From Modestobacter sp. VKM Ac-2986 (GTDB taxonomy: Bacteria > Actinomycetota > Actinomycetes > Mycobacteriales > Geodermatophilaceae): a DNA stretch of 64,000 nt. The notes below the pieces were generated by a model. That model was not told the origin of the DNA. It made no database searches and was given only the letters and a program-made list of their open reading frames with translations. Shown piece after piece: positions 45,943 to 54,304 of this stretch. The stretch covers positions 62,001-126,000 of the forward strand of contig NZ_JAPVBH010000004.1 in assembly GCF_026967795.1 (NCBI RefSeq), given 5' to 3'. Within the stretch, counting starts at the first letter, position 1. Each line of letters starts with the position of its first letter. The position numbers were made by a program, and so were the translations under genes.

Positions 45943-47328
45943 TCACGGGGCCGGCGGCCGGGCCCAGTCCTGCGGCCGGTCGGGCCCCGGCTGGGTCCCG
46001 CCGGACGGCCCCCAGCCCGGTGCCGACGGCTGCCCCCAGCCGGGCCCGTACGGCTGTCCCCAGCCCGGTCCCGCCGGTGGCCCCCAGCCCGGTCCACCCG
46101 GGTGCGCCCAGCCCGCCTGGGGCGCGCCCCAGGGCGGCGGAGCCGGCCCCCAGGCCGGCTGCCCCCACGGAGCCGGGGCCGGCGGCCCCCACCAGGGGGC
46201 CGACTGGCCCCAGGCCGGGCCGGCGGGCACCGGCGGCAGCTCCAGCGCGTCGCTGAGCAGCTCGGTCCGGAGCCGTCCGCGGGCCAGCGCGACCGCGGCC
46301 ACGAAGCCGGCCATGCCGGCGATCCCGAGCAGCGTGGTCAGCCAGCCGATCGCACCCCCGGGGTCGGCGGAGGCGACCTGCTCACCGAGCACACCGGCCA
46401 GCAGGAAGATCACCACGTTGTTCACCGCGTGCAGGACGATCGCCGCCTCGAGCCCGCCGGTCAGCCAGACGACGGCGGAGAAGGCCAGCCCGATCGCGAA
46501 GCGGTAGAGGAACGTCTCGAAGTCCGGGGGGAGGTGCGCGGCGGAGAACAGCGCCGCGGTCACCACGGCGGCCACGACCGCCCCGGCGCGCGGTCTGCCG
46601 ACCCAGCCGGCGATGGCCTGGGCGAGGTACCCGCGGAACACGTACTCCTCGGCGGCGGCCTGCAGCGGGGTGGTGAGCAGCACGACCAGCAGCAGCCAGC
46701 CGAAGGAGTCGGTGACACCGGTCACCTCGACGTCGGTGGCCACCAGACCGATGACCAGGCCCAGCACCACGGCCACGCCGAGCGTGAGCAGGGCCCGCCA
46801 GGTCCAGGGCAGCAGCAGCCGCCAGCGCAGCCTCCCCAGCACCGACGACGACCAGCCGATCCGCATCCCGTGCGTCACGTACCAGCACAGCCAGACGATC
46901 GGGATGGCCACGATCAGCGAGATGTTCGTGACCAGCAGGACGGCGGGGTCGGTGACCTCCAGCAGCGCCAGGTCCGGCACCAGCCCGGTCACCGCCGACA
47001 CCAGCAGCACCGCGAGGCTGGCCACCAGGTACACGACGGTGAACAACAGCAGGCCCAGCAGCGGGCGCCACCAGGCCCAGTCACGGGCGCGCATGAGCAG
47101 CTCGAAGGGCTGCCGGACGGCGTGCGGCGGCGCTCCCGGCGGGGTCACCGGCCGTGGCGGCCGCACCGGTGCAGGCACCGGCCCGTACCCGGGGAACGGG
47201 TACGGGGCCGGCTGCAGCCACGGCGGCGGGCCGACCGGCACCTGGGGCGGTGCCCCGTACCGGCCGGTCGGCGGCGGCCCCGTGTAGGAGGGCTCGGGCG
47301 GCGGCCCGCCCCAGCCGCCGGCGCTCAT
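45943..47328 (-). CDS. CPBP family intramembrane glutamic endopeptidase with low-complexity tails
   Basis: A 461-residue membrane protein. About 70 Pro/Gly/Tyr-rich residues precede roughly eight helices. CPBP (CaaX protease/bacteriocin-processing) motifs are [15 protein letters not shown] (catalytic glutamates, near residue 228), [10 protein letters not shown] and [11 protein letters not shown]. The last 95 residues are Trp/Gly/Pro-rich with repeats like GPGWGQP. The ATG at 47328 overlaps the gltX stop. Substrate unknown. Confidence 0.87.
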   Translation of the reverse strand: MSAGGWGGPPPEPSYTGPPPTGRYGAPPQVPVGPPPWLQPAPYPFPGYGPVPAPVRPPRPVTPPGAPPHAVRQPFELLMRARDWAWWRPLLGLLLFTVVYLVASLAVLLVSAVTGLVPDLALLEVTDPAVLLVTNISLIVAIPIVWLCWYVTHGMRIGWSSSVLGRLRWRLLLPWTWRALLTLGVAVVLGLVIGLVATDVEVTGVTDSFGWLLLVVLLTTPLQAAAEEYVFRGYLAQAIAGWVGRPRAGAVVAAVVTAALFSAAHLPPDFETFLYRFAIGLAFSAVVWLTGGLEAAIVLHAVNNVVIFLLAGVLGEQVASADPGGAIGWLTTLLGIAGMAGFVAAVALARGRLRTELLSDALELPPVPAGPAWGQSAPWWGPPAPAPWGQPAWGPAPPPWGAPQAGWAHPGGPGWGPPAGPGWGQPYGPGWGQPSAPGWGPSGGTQPGPDRPQDWARPPAP

Positions 47329-48800
47329 CCGGTGGCGGCCGTGCGGGCGGCCGCCAGCCGGGCGAGCGTGCGCTCCCGGCCGAGCAGCTCCATCGACTCG
47401 TACAGCGGCGGGGACACCGTGCGGCCGCTGACCGCGACCCGGACCGGACCGAAGGCCTGCCGCGGCTTGCGCCCCAGCCCCTCGACGAGGGCGTCCTTGA
47501 GCGCGGTCTCGATCGCCTCGGTGGTCCACTCCGGCAGCGCCTGCAGGGCCACGGTGGCGGCGTCGAGCACCTCGCCGGCGCCGGCACCCAGCTGCTTGTC
47601 CGCGGCGGCCGGCTCGATCTCGACCTCGTCGGTGAACAGGAAGCCCAGCAGCCCGACGGCGTCGGAGAGCACGATCATCCGCTCCTGCGCCAGCGGCGCG
47701 ATCGCGGCGAGCACCCGGGACTGCTCGGCCGTGGGCGGGTCGGCGACCAGCCCGGCACCGGCCAGGAACGGGGTGACCCGGGTGAGGAAGTCCTCGACCG
47801 GCAGCGCCCGCAGGTGCGTGGCGTTGATCGCCTCGGCCTTCTTCAGGTCGAAGCGGGCGGAGTTGGCGTTGACGCTGTCGACGTCGAAGGCGGCGGCCAT
47901 CTCCGCGGGCGAGAACACGTCCCGGTCGTCGGCGATCGACCAGCCCAGCAGCGCCAGGTAGTTGACCAGGCCCTCGGGGAGGAAGCCACGGTCCCGGTAG
48001 ACGTCGAAGTTCGACTGCGGGTCGCGCTTGGACAGCTTCTTGTTCCCCTCCCCCATGACCAGGGGCAGGTGCCCGAAGCGCGGCGTCCCACTGGCGACAC
48101 CGATGTCGGTGAGGGCCGCGTAGAGGGCGAGCTGGCGGGGCGTGGAGGACAGCAGGTCCTCACCGCGCAGCACGTCGGTGATGCCCATCAGCGCGTCGTC
48201 GACCGGGTTGACCAGCGTGTACAGCGGCGTCCCGTTGCCCCGGACGAGGGCGAAGTCGGGGACCGCGCCGGCGGCGAAGCGGACCTCCCCGCGCACGTGG
48301 TCCACCCAGGTCAGGTCGGTGTCGGGCATCCGCAGCCGGACGACCGCCTCCCGGCCCTCGGCCAGGAACGCGGCCCGCTGGGCGTCGGTCGTCGTCCGGT
48401 CGGCGTTGTCGTAGCCGAGCTTGGGGTCCTGCCCGGCGGCCCGACGACGGGCGTCGACCTCCTCGGTGGTGGAGAAGGACTCGTAGGCGTGCCCGGCCTC
48501 CAGCAGCCGGGCGACGACGTCGCGGTAGACCCCGCTGCGCTCGGACTGCCGGTACGGCCCGTGCGGGCCACCCACCTCGGGGCCCTCGTCCCAGTCCAGG
48601 CCCAGCCAGCGCAGGCAGTCCAGCAGGTGCCGCTCGGACTCCGGGGTGTTGCGGGCCGGGTCGGTGTCCTCGATCCGGACGACGAACTGGCCGCCGGTGT
48701 GCCGGGCGTAGGCCCAGTTGTAGAGCGCCGCCCGCATCACGCCGACGTGGACGGTGCCGGTCGGCGACGGGCAGAAGCGGGTGCGCACGGGGGCGGTCAC
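47325..48800 (-). CDS. gltX: Glutamyl-tRNA synthetase
   Basis: A 491-residue class I synthetase. HIGH-type motif [34 protein letters not shown], and KMSKS-type KLSKRD near residue 257. Actinobacteria usually make Gln-tRNA by amidating Glu-tRNA-Gln, so this enzyme probably charges both tRNA-Glu and tRNA-Gln, which lie just downstream. The GTG at 48800 overlaps the FAH gene stop; it is coupled at its 3' end to the CPBP gene. Confidence 0.96.
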   Translation of the reverse strand: MTAPVRTRFCPSPTGTVHVGVMRAALYNWAYARHTGGQFVVRIEDTDPARNTPESERHLLDCLRWLGLDWDEGPEVGGPHGPYRQSERSGVYRDVVARLLEAGHAYESFSTTEEVDARRRAAGQDPKLGYDNADRTTTDAQRAAFLAEGREAVVRLRMPDTDLTWVDHVRGEVRFAAGAVPDFALVRGNGTPLYTLVNPVDDALMGITDVLRGEDLLSSTPRQLALYAALTDIGVASGTPRFGHLPLVMGEGNKKLSKRDPQSNFDVYRDRGFLPEGLVNYLALLGWSIADDRDVFSPAEMAAAFDVDSVNANSARFDLKKAEAINATHLRALPVEDFLTRVTPFLAGAGLVADPPTAEQSRVLAAIAPLAQERMIVLSDAVGLLGFLFTDEVEIEPAAADKQLGAGAGEVLDAATVALQALPEWTTEAIETALKDALVEGLGRKPRQAFGPVRVAVSGRTVSPPLYESMELLGRERTLARLAAARTAATG

Positions 48801-49606
48801 CGGGTACCGGCCGTGGAGGTCGGGTCGGCGCCGGCGACGGTGCTGGTCAGCGTGCCCAGGCCCTCGATCGAGCACTCGACGCGCTGGCCGGGACGGATCG
48901 GGCCCACCCCGGCCGGGGTGCCGGTGAGCACCACGTCGCCGGGCAGCAGGGTCATCACCTGGGAGATGTGGCTGATGATCGTCGGGACCGAGAACAGCAG
49001 CTGGCTGGTGCGGCCGGACTGGCGCAGCTCGCCGTCCACGGTGCAGGTGACCGCCAGGTCGGCCGGGTCCTTGCCGACGCCGGCCAGGTCGGTCTCGATC
49101 CAGGGACCCAGCGGGCAGAAGGAGTCGAAGCCCTTCGCCCGGGTCCACTGCCCGTCGGAGCGCTGCATGTCCCGCTCGGTCACGTCGTTGCCGATCGTGT
49201 AGCCGAAGACGCTGGCCGTGGCCTGCTCCGGGGTGACCTGCCGGGCGCCGCGGGCGCCGATGACGACGGCGAGCTCGACCTCGTGGTGGACGTTGGTGCT
49301 GCCCGGCGGGATGCGGATGGCGTCACCGGGGCCGATCACCGAGGTGGAGGGCTTGAGGAAGACCAGTGGCTCCTTCGGCGCCTCGCCGGTGTTCATCTCC
49401 TGGACGTGGTCGGCGTAGTTCTTGCCGACGCACACGACCTTGCTCGGGAGGATCGGGGAGAGCAGCCGGACGTCGGCGGCAGCGAACCGCTGCCCGGTGA
49501 AGGAGATCTGGCCGAAGGGGTGGCCCTCGATCTGGGCGACCTGGCCGTCCCCGTCGAGGACCCCGAAGGACATGCCGGCTGGGTGGGCGAAGCGGACGAT
49601 GCGCAC
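48797..49606 (-). CDS. Fumarylacetoacetate hydrolase family protein
   Basis: A 269-residue enzyme of the FAH/HpcE fold, acting on 2-oxo acid or diketone C-C bonds. Motifs: [31 protein letters not shown], and metal ligands in [13 protein letters not shown] and [12 protein letters not shown]. The FAH-gltX order is conserved in actinobacteria (Rv2993c-Rv2992c). Exact substrate unknown. GTG start; the stop overlaps gltX. Confidence 0.9.
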   Translation of the reverse strand: MRIVRFAHPAGMSFGVLDGDGQVAQIEGHPFGQISFTGQRFAAADVRLLSPILPSKVVCVGKNYADHVQEMNTGEAPKEPLVFLKPSTSVIGPGDAIRIPPGSTNVHHEVELAVVIGARGARQVTPEQATASVFGYTIGNDVTERDMQRSDGQWTRAKGFDSFCPLGPWIETDLAGVGKDPADLAVTCTVDGELRQSGRTSQLLFSVPTIISHISQVMTLLPGDVVLTGTPAGVGPIRPGQRVECSIEGLGTLTSTVAGADPTSTAGTR

Positions 49607-49662
49607 GTCCAGAGGTTAGTCGCCGCTCCGGCGGGTCCCGCGCGACGGCGCTACGGTGCCCC

Positions 49663-50058
49663 ATGGCCGCCCGGATCACCGCGATCACCGTCAACAGCCC
49701 GCACCCGGCCGAGCTGGCTGCCTGGTGGTGCGAGGTGCTGGGGTTCGAGGTGGTCGAGACCGCCGACGACGGCTACACCGAGATCGGCCCGCCCGGTCAG
49801 GGCGACAAGGGCCCGGTGCCGACCGTCGCCTTCGTCCTGGTCCCCGACCCGACGCCGGGCCGGCGCCGGCTGCACCTGGACCTCAACGCCACCGACCGCT
49901 CCCAGGCCGAGGAGCTGCAGCGGCTGCTGGCCCTGGGCGCCACCCCGGTCGACGTCGGTCAGGGCCCGCTGACCGAGCAGATGACCTGGCACGTGCTGGC
50001 CGACCCCGAGGGCAACGAGTTCTGCCTGCTGGCCAGCACGGTCACCCCGCTGGGCTGA
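49663..50058 (+). CDS. VOC (glyoxalase/bleomycin-resistance-like) family protein
   Basis: A 131-residue vicinal-oxygen-chelate protein with two beta-alpha-beta modules: ITAITVNSPHPAELAAWWCEVLGF and WHVLADPEGNEFCLLAS. The metal-binding pattern is partial, and the function cannot be named. Its 3' end overlaps the convergent monooxygenase gene by 17 bases. Confidence 0.85.
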   Translation: MAARITAITVNSPHPAELAAWWCEVLGFEVVETADDGYTEIGPPGQGDKGPVPTVAFVLVPDPTPGRRRLHLDLNATDRSQAEELQRLLALGATPVDVGQGPLTEQMTWHVLADPEGNEFCLLASTVTPLG

Positions 50059-51235
50059 CCGGTGGCTCCCAGCGCAGCACTGCTGCACCCGCTGCCGCGG
50101 CCGGTCCGGCCGGCACCGCCCGGAGGGCGGCGTTGCGGAGCACCTGCGGCAGCCCGCCCGGCACGTGGGCACCGAAGCGGGCGGTGAGCGCCGACCGACG
50201 GGCCATCTGCCGGCACCGCGGACGGCGGGCCCGGTCGAAGGCGGTCAGCGCGGCGGCCAGCGGGGCCCCTGCGGCGACCGGCTCCCCGATGAGCCGGCCC
50301 ACGCAGACCCCGTCCTCGAGCGAGGAGTTGGCGCCCTGGCCCATCGTCGGGAGCATCGCGTGCGCGGCGTCGCCGACGAGGACCGTGCGCCCGCGCGCGT
50401 AGCCGGGCAGCCCGCGCGGCAGGTGGTGCACGTCGTGGCGGAGCAGTCGGGCCGGGTCGGTGGCCGCCACGACCGCCCGGACGTCGGCCGACCAGCCGGA
50501 GAACAGCTCGACCGCCGCGGCCAGCTCGTCAGCGAGGGGCGTCCGCTCGGGATGACGGACGTAGCCGTACCAGTAGAGCTCGCTGCCGCTGATCCGCAGG
50601 GCGCCGAACTCGGCCGCCGGCCCCCACGACGGGGCGAACCCCTCCTCGAGGGTGCTGTCGTCGTCCACCACCGCACGCCAGCTCGTCCAGCCGCTGTAGC
50701 GGAGGGCGACCTCGGGGAAGAGCACCCCTCGGACGGCGCTGCGGATGCCGTCGGCGGCGACCACGAGGTCGGTGGTGACGGTGTGCTCCCCGTCGTCGTC
50801 GGTCCAGGTGACCACGGCCGGCGCACCGTCCGGCGCACCGGGCACCAGCCCGGTGACGCGGGCGCCGGTCACCAGGTCGGCCGCCGCTGCTGCACCGAGC
50901 AGCGCCCCGTGCAGCCGCTGCCGGTGCACTCCCCAGGCGACGGTCGGCGCCCCGGGGTCGGTGCTGCCCGGGAGCTGCAGCAGCCACCGGCCGTGCTGGT
51001 CGCGGGTGCCGGCCGCCCGGGTCAGGTGCCCGGCGGCGCGCACCTGCTCCCCCACCCCGAGGCCGTCGAGGGCGGCCATCCCGTTGCGGGTGACCGCCAG
51101 CCCGGCGCCCACCTCGTCGAACGCCGTGGACCGCTCCAGCACCTGCACCCGCCACCCGGCCCCCAGCAGGGAGACCGCGGCAGCGAGCCCGGCGATCCCC
51201 CCGCCGACCACCGTCGCCGAACGCCGCGCGGTCAC
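50042..51235 (-). CDS. FAD-dependent monooxygenase
   Basis: A 397-residue group A flavoprotein hydroxylase-like enzyme. FAD-binding VVGGGIAGLAAAVSLLGAGW with ERS at the end of strand 2, DLVVAADGIRSAVR (DG motif), and VLVGDAAHAMLPTMGQGANSSLEDG (GD motif). Substrate unknown. The GTG lies 10 bases past the cimA stop, so it may be cotranscribed with it. A Tyr/Gly-rich middle is ordinary for the family. Confidence 0.88.
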   Translation of the reverse strand: MTARRSATVVGGGIAGLAAAVSLLGAGWRVQVLERSTAFDEVGAGLAVTRNGMAALDGLGVGEQVRAAGHLTRAAGTRDQHGRWLLQLPGSTDPGAPTVAWGVHRQRLHGALLGAAAAADLVTGARVTGLVPGAPDGAPAVVTWTDDDGEHTVTTDLVVAADGIRSAVRGVLFPEVALRYSGWTSWRAVVDDDSTLEEGFAPSWGPAAEFGALRISGSELYWYGYVRHPERTPLADELAAAVELFSGWSADVRAVVAATDPARLLRHDVHHLPRGLPGYARGRTVLVGDAAHAMLPTMGQGANSSLEDGVCVGRLIGEPVAAGAPLAAALTAFDRARRPRCRQMARRSALTARFGAHVPGGLPQVLRNAALRAVPAGPAAAAGAAVLRWEPPVSPAG

Positions 51236-51245
51236 GCCGGCGCCC

Positions 51246-52916
51246 TCAGTCCCGGGTGCCCGACGAGCGGTGGCGCACCGCGTATGTGAGCGCGTCGACC
51301 AGGGCCCGCCAGGAGGCCTCGACGATGTTGTCGTGCACCCCGACGGTGGTCCACTCCCCCGCGCCGTCGGTGGTGTCGACCAGCACCCGGGTGGTGGCGC
51401 TGGTGCCGCCCTTCCAGCCCAGGATGCGCACCTTGTAGTCGGCCAGGGAGACCCCGGCCAGGTGCGGGTGGCGGCCGACCAGCGCCTGGCGCAGCGCGTT
51501 GTCCAGGGCGTTGACCGGGCCGTTGCCCTCCGCGGTCATGATGACCCGCTCCGTCGTCCCGTCGGCGTTGGGCAGGTGCACCTTGACCGTGGCCTCGCTG
51601 ACCACCGCACCGGTGGCCGCGTGCTCGACCGAGGCCCGCCAGCTCTCCAGCTGGAACAGCGGCGCGGGGGCGTCCGGCAGCTCGGCGCGCAACAGCAGCT
51701 CGAAGGAGGCGTCGGCGGCCTCGAAGGACCACCCCTCGGCCTCGAGCACCTTGACCTGGTCGACGACCCGGCCGATCGCGTCGCCCTGCCCGGTGACGTC
51801 CACGCCGAGCTCGCGGCCCTTGAGCTCGACCGAGGCCCGCCCGGCCATCTCGGTGACCAGGATGCGCATGTCGTTGCCGACCACGGCGGGGTCGAGGTGG
51901 TTGTACAGCTCGGGGTCGACCTTGATCGCGCTGGCGTGCAGCCCCGCCTTGTGCGCGAAGGCCGAGGCGCCGACGAAGGGCTGGTGGTCGTCGGGGGCGA
52001 TGTTGGCCAGCTCGGCGATGGCGTGGCTGACCCGCTTGAGCTCGGGCAGGCACTCGGCGGGCACGACCGGCAGGCCCATCTTGGTGACCAGGTTGCCGAT
52101 CAGGGCGAAGGTGTCGGCGTTGCCGGCCCGCTCGCCGTAGCCGTTGGCGGTGCCCTGCACGTGCGTGACGCCGGCCTCGACCGCGGCGAGGCTGTTGGCC
52201 ACCGCGCACCCGGTGTCGTCCTGGCAGTGGATGCCGAGCTTCCCGGTGGTGCGGGCGCGCACGTCGGCGACCACCCGGCCCAGGCCCATCGGCAGCATCC
52301 CGCCGTTGGTGTCGCACATGACGCCCACCTCCGCACCCGCGGCGAACGCCGTCTGGAGCACCTGCACGCCGTAGTCGGGGTCGGCGGCGTGGCCGTCGAA
52401 GAAGTGCTCGCAGTCGACGAACACCCGCCGGCCGTGGGCCACCAGGTGGGCGACGGTGTCGGCGACCATGGCCAGGTTCTCCTCCGGCGTGGTGCGCAGC
52501 GCCTCCCGCACGTGCCGGACGTCGGACTTGGCGACCAGGCAGACCACCGGGGTCCCCGCGTCCAGCAGCGCCTGCACCTGCGGGTCCTCGGCGACCGCGA
52601 CCCCGGCCTTGCGGGTGGCACCGAAGGCGACCAGCTGGGCGTGCCGCAGCTGCAGCTCGGTGCGCGCGCGGGCGAAGAACTCGGTGTCCTTGGGCAGGGC
52701 GCCGGGCCAGCCGCCCTCGATGAACCCCACCCCGATCTCGTCCAGCAGCCGGGCGACGGCGAGCTTGTCGGCCACGGAGTAGCTCACGCCCTCGCGCTGG
52801 GCGCCGTCGCGCAGCGTCGTGTCGAAGACGTGGAAGTCGGTGACGGCGGAGCGTGCGTCGGCGCCGTGGAAGCCGGTGGCGTCGACGGTCGGAGTGGTGG
52901 CGGGCTGGTCGGCCAC
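51246..52916 (-). CDS. cimA: Citramalate synthase
   Basis: A LeuA-like enzyme condensing pyruvate and acetyl-CoA to citramalate for isoleucine synthesis without threonine. Catalytic FHVFDTTLRDGAQREGV, GFIEGGWPGALPKDTEFF (the CimA-type variant), HCQDDTGCAVANS and GTANGYGERAGNADT; a C-terminal regulatory domain follows from about 420. GTG 52916 has GGGAG with a 5-base spacer, giving 556 residues. The ATG at 52952 adds 12 residues but abuts a G6-T6 element. Downstream of an Ile-Ile-Val leader peptide. Confidence 0.9.
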   Translation of the reverse strand: MADQPATTPTVDATGFHGADARSAVTDFHVFDTTLRDGAQREGVSYSVADKLAVARLLDEIGVGFIEGGWPGALPKDTEFFARARTELQLRHAQLVAFGATRKAGVAVAEDPQVQALLDAGTPVVCLVAKSDVRHVREALRTTPEENLAMVADTVAHLVAHGRRVFVDCEHFFDGHAADPDYGVQVLQTAFAAGAEVGVMCDTNGGMLPMGLGRVVADVRARTTGKLGIHCQDDTGCAVANSLAAVEAGVTHVQGTANGYGERAGNADTFALIGNLVTKMGLPVVPAECLPELKRVSHAIAELANIAPDDHQPFVGASAFAHKAGLHASAIKVDPELYNHLDPAVVGNDMRILVTEMAGRASVELKGRELGVDVTGQGDAIGRVVDQVKVLEAEGWSFEAADASFELLLRAELPDAPAPLFQLESWRASVEHAATGAVVSEATVKVHLPNADGTTERVIMTAEGNGPVNALDNALRQALVGRHPHLAGVSLADYKVRILGWKGGTSATTRVLVDTTDGAGEWTTVGVHDNIVEASWRALVDALTYAVRHRSSGTRD

Positions 52917-52953
52917 GGTGTCTCCCGGTGGGTTCGGTTCGGGCCCGGACATG

Positions 52954-52979
52954 AAAAAACCCCCCGGGGCACGGGAGGT
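52954..52979 (-). terminator. Putative attenuator terminator upstream of cimA
   Basis: On the cimA strand, ACCTCCC-GTGCCCC-GGGGGGT forms a 7-bp stem followed by a run of six T (overlapping the stem end). T-runs are very rare in this genome. It lies 38 bases before the GTG of cimA. Confidence 0.55.
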
Positions 52980-52981
52980 GG

Positions 52982-53010
52982 GCGCGCAGTCGGTGGTGCT
53001 GACTGCGCGC
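52982..53010 (-). promoter_or_regulatory. 10-bp hairpin starting at the leader stop codon
   Basis: GCGCGCAGTC-AGCACCACC-GACTGCGCGC: a perfect stem whose first base is the last of the leader TAG. A ribosome paused on the Ile codons would cover its first arm. It sits between the leader peptide and the terminator-like hairpin. Confidence 0.6.
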
Positions 53011-53039
53011 TAGACGATGATCGAGCCGGTGGTGTGCAT
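53010..53039 (-). CDS. Nine-residue leader peptide MHTTGSIIV upstream of cimA
   Basis: ATG CAC ACC ACC GGC TCG ATC ATC GTC TAG. Two isoleucines and a valine end the peptide, with two threonines before. This codon content matches the product pathway of cimA. There is no Shine-Dalgarno site, so the message may be leaderless; TACTGG lies at -11 to -6 from the ATG, and TTCCAC at -37 to -32. It follows the leuB terminators. Confidence 0.55.
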   Translation of the reverse strand: MHTTGSIIV

Positions 53040-53070
53040 CACGGCCAGTACAGCACGCCCGGGCCGGTGA

Positions 53071-53110
53071 GTGGAACGGGGCGTCCACTGTGCGGGACGC
53101 CCCGTTCCAC
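53071..53110 (-). terminator. 16-bp perfect hairpin between leuB and cimA
   Basis: GTGGAACGGGGCGTCC (53071-53086) pairs exactly with GGACGCCCCGTTCCAC (53095-53110), loop of 8. It directly follows hairpin repeat member E, making a double terminator after leuB and isolating the cimA leader. Confidence 0.75.
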
Positions 53111-53176
53111 GCCCCGCTGCCGGGCCCCGCCGCGAGCTCGCTCGTGGTGGGGGGCAGCGGGGGCCCTTCGTCTCCG
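53111..53176 (-). repeat. Hairpin repeat family member E, after leuB
   Basis: Arms GCCCCGCTGC (53111-53120) and GCAGCGGGGGC (53154-53164); the loop contains CGAGCTCG. On the gene strand GAAGGGCCCCC follows the leuB stop after eight bases. Confidence 0.65.
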
Positions 53177-54196
53177 TCAGCCGGCGAGCGCGGCCAGGCG
53201 GTCGCCGACCTCGGCGGTGCGGATCGTCGCCTTCGGGTCGCGGGTGGACAGGTCGAAGGCGACCGCGGCGTTGACCTTCTTGGCCAGCTCCGGCCGGCCG
53301 AGGTGCTCCAGCAGCAGGCCGACCGACAGCACGGTGGCCGTGGGGTCGGCGACGCCGGTGCCGGCGATGTCGGGGGCCGAGCCGTGCACCGGCTCGAACA
53401 TGCTCGGGTTGGTGCCCGAGACGTCGAGGTTCCCGCTGGCGGCCAGGCCGATGCCACCGGTCACGGCGGCGGCCACGTCGGTGACGATGTCGCCGAAGAG
53501 GTTGTCGGTGACGATGACGTCGTAGCGGCCCGGGTCGGTGATGAAGAACATCGCCGCGGCGTCGACGTGGGAGTAGGCCACGGTGACCTCGGGGAACTCC
53601 GTGGACACCTCCTCGACCGTGCGCGACCACAGCGACCCGGCGTGGGTGAGCACGTTGGTCTTGTGGATCAGCGTCAGGTGGCGGCGGGGGCGGGCCAGCG
53701 CCCGTTCGAAGGCGTAGCGCACCACGCGCTCCACGCCGAAGGCGGTGTTGAGGCTGACCTCGGTGGCCACCTCGTGCGGGGTGTCCCGCCGCAGCACGCC
53801 GCCGTTGCCGACGTAGGGGCCCTCGGTGCCCTCGCGGATGCAGAGCATGTCGATCTCGCCGGGCGCGGCCAGCGGACTGCGCACGCCGTCGAAGAGCCGG
53901 GCCGGGCGCAGGTTCACGTGGTGGTCGAGCTCGAAGCGCAGCTTGAGCAGCAGCCCGCGCTCGAGGATGCCGCTGGGCACCGAGGGGTCGCCCACCGCGC
54001 CGAGCAGGATCGCGTCGTGGCCGCGCAGCTCCTCCAGCACGGAGTCCGGCAGCAGCTCACCGGTGCGCTGCCACCTCGCCGCCCCCAGGTCGTAGGGGGT
54101 CGCCTCGACGTCCGGGGCGACCGCGCCCAGGACCTTGAGGCCCTCGGCCACCACCTCGGGACCGATGCCGTCTCCAGGTACCACTGCCAGGCGCAT
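53177..54196 (-). CDS. leuB: 3-isopropylmalate dehydrogenase
   Basis: A 339-residue NAD-dependent oxidative decarboxylase of leucine synthesis; also able to serve the citramalate route. [19 protein letters not shown] opens it, with the substrate region [19 protein letters not shown] and the signature [25 protein letters not shown]. The ATG at 54196 is chosen over an upstream in-frame start at 54244 because it gives the family's start. It lies downstream of the subtilase gene. Confidence 0.96.
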   Translation of the reverse strand: MRLAVVPGDGIGPEVVAEGLKVLGAVAPDVEATPYDLGAARWQRTGELLPDSVLEELRGHDAILLGAVGDPSVPSGILERGLLLKLRFELDHHVNLRPARLFDGVRSPLAAPGEIDMLCIREGTEGPYVGNGGVLRRDTPHEVATEVSLNTAFGVERVVRYAFERALARPRRHLTLIHKTNVLTHAGSLWSRTVEEVSTEFPEVTVAYSHVDAAAMFFITDPGRYDVIVTDNLFGDIVTDVAAAVTGGIGLAASGNLDVSGTNPSMFEPVHGSAPDIAGTGVADPTATVLSVGLLLEHLGRPELAKKVNAAVAFDLSTRDPKATIRTAEVGDRLAALAG

Positions 54197-54245
54197 GAGG
54201 CCAGAGGTTAGTGGGCGCCAGTACCGGACCGCGCACCCGCACACG

Positions 54246-54283
54246 CCGGACGCCCCCCGCGTCGTGCTGCGGAGGGCGTCCGG
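54246..54283 (-). terminator. Hairpin after the subtilase gene
   Basis: CCGGACGCCC (54246-54255) and GGGCGTCCGG (54274-54283) pair exactly; an inner CCGC/GCGG adds to the stem. It begins 21 bases past the subtilase stop, upstream of leuB. Confidence 0.7.
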
Positions 54284-54304
54284 GTCGTGCGGTGGTGCCG
54301 GAGG

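Noticed and set aside
45943-46200. Tandem DNA repeat near the tRNA genes
   Set aside because: It is the coding sequence of the Trp/Gly/Pro tail of the CPBP protease.
53010-53630. A 206-residue minus-strand open frame ending in the cimA leader
   Set aside because: It is out of frame with leuB over most of its length; only the last nine codons, with their own ATG, are plausible as a leader peptide.
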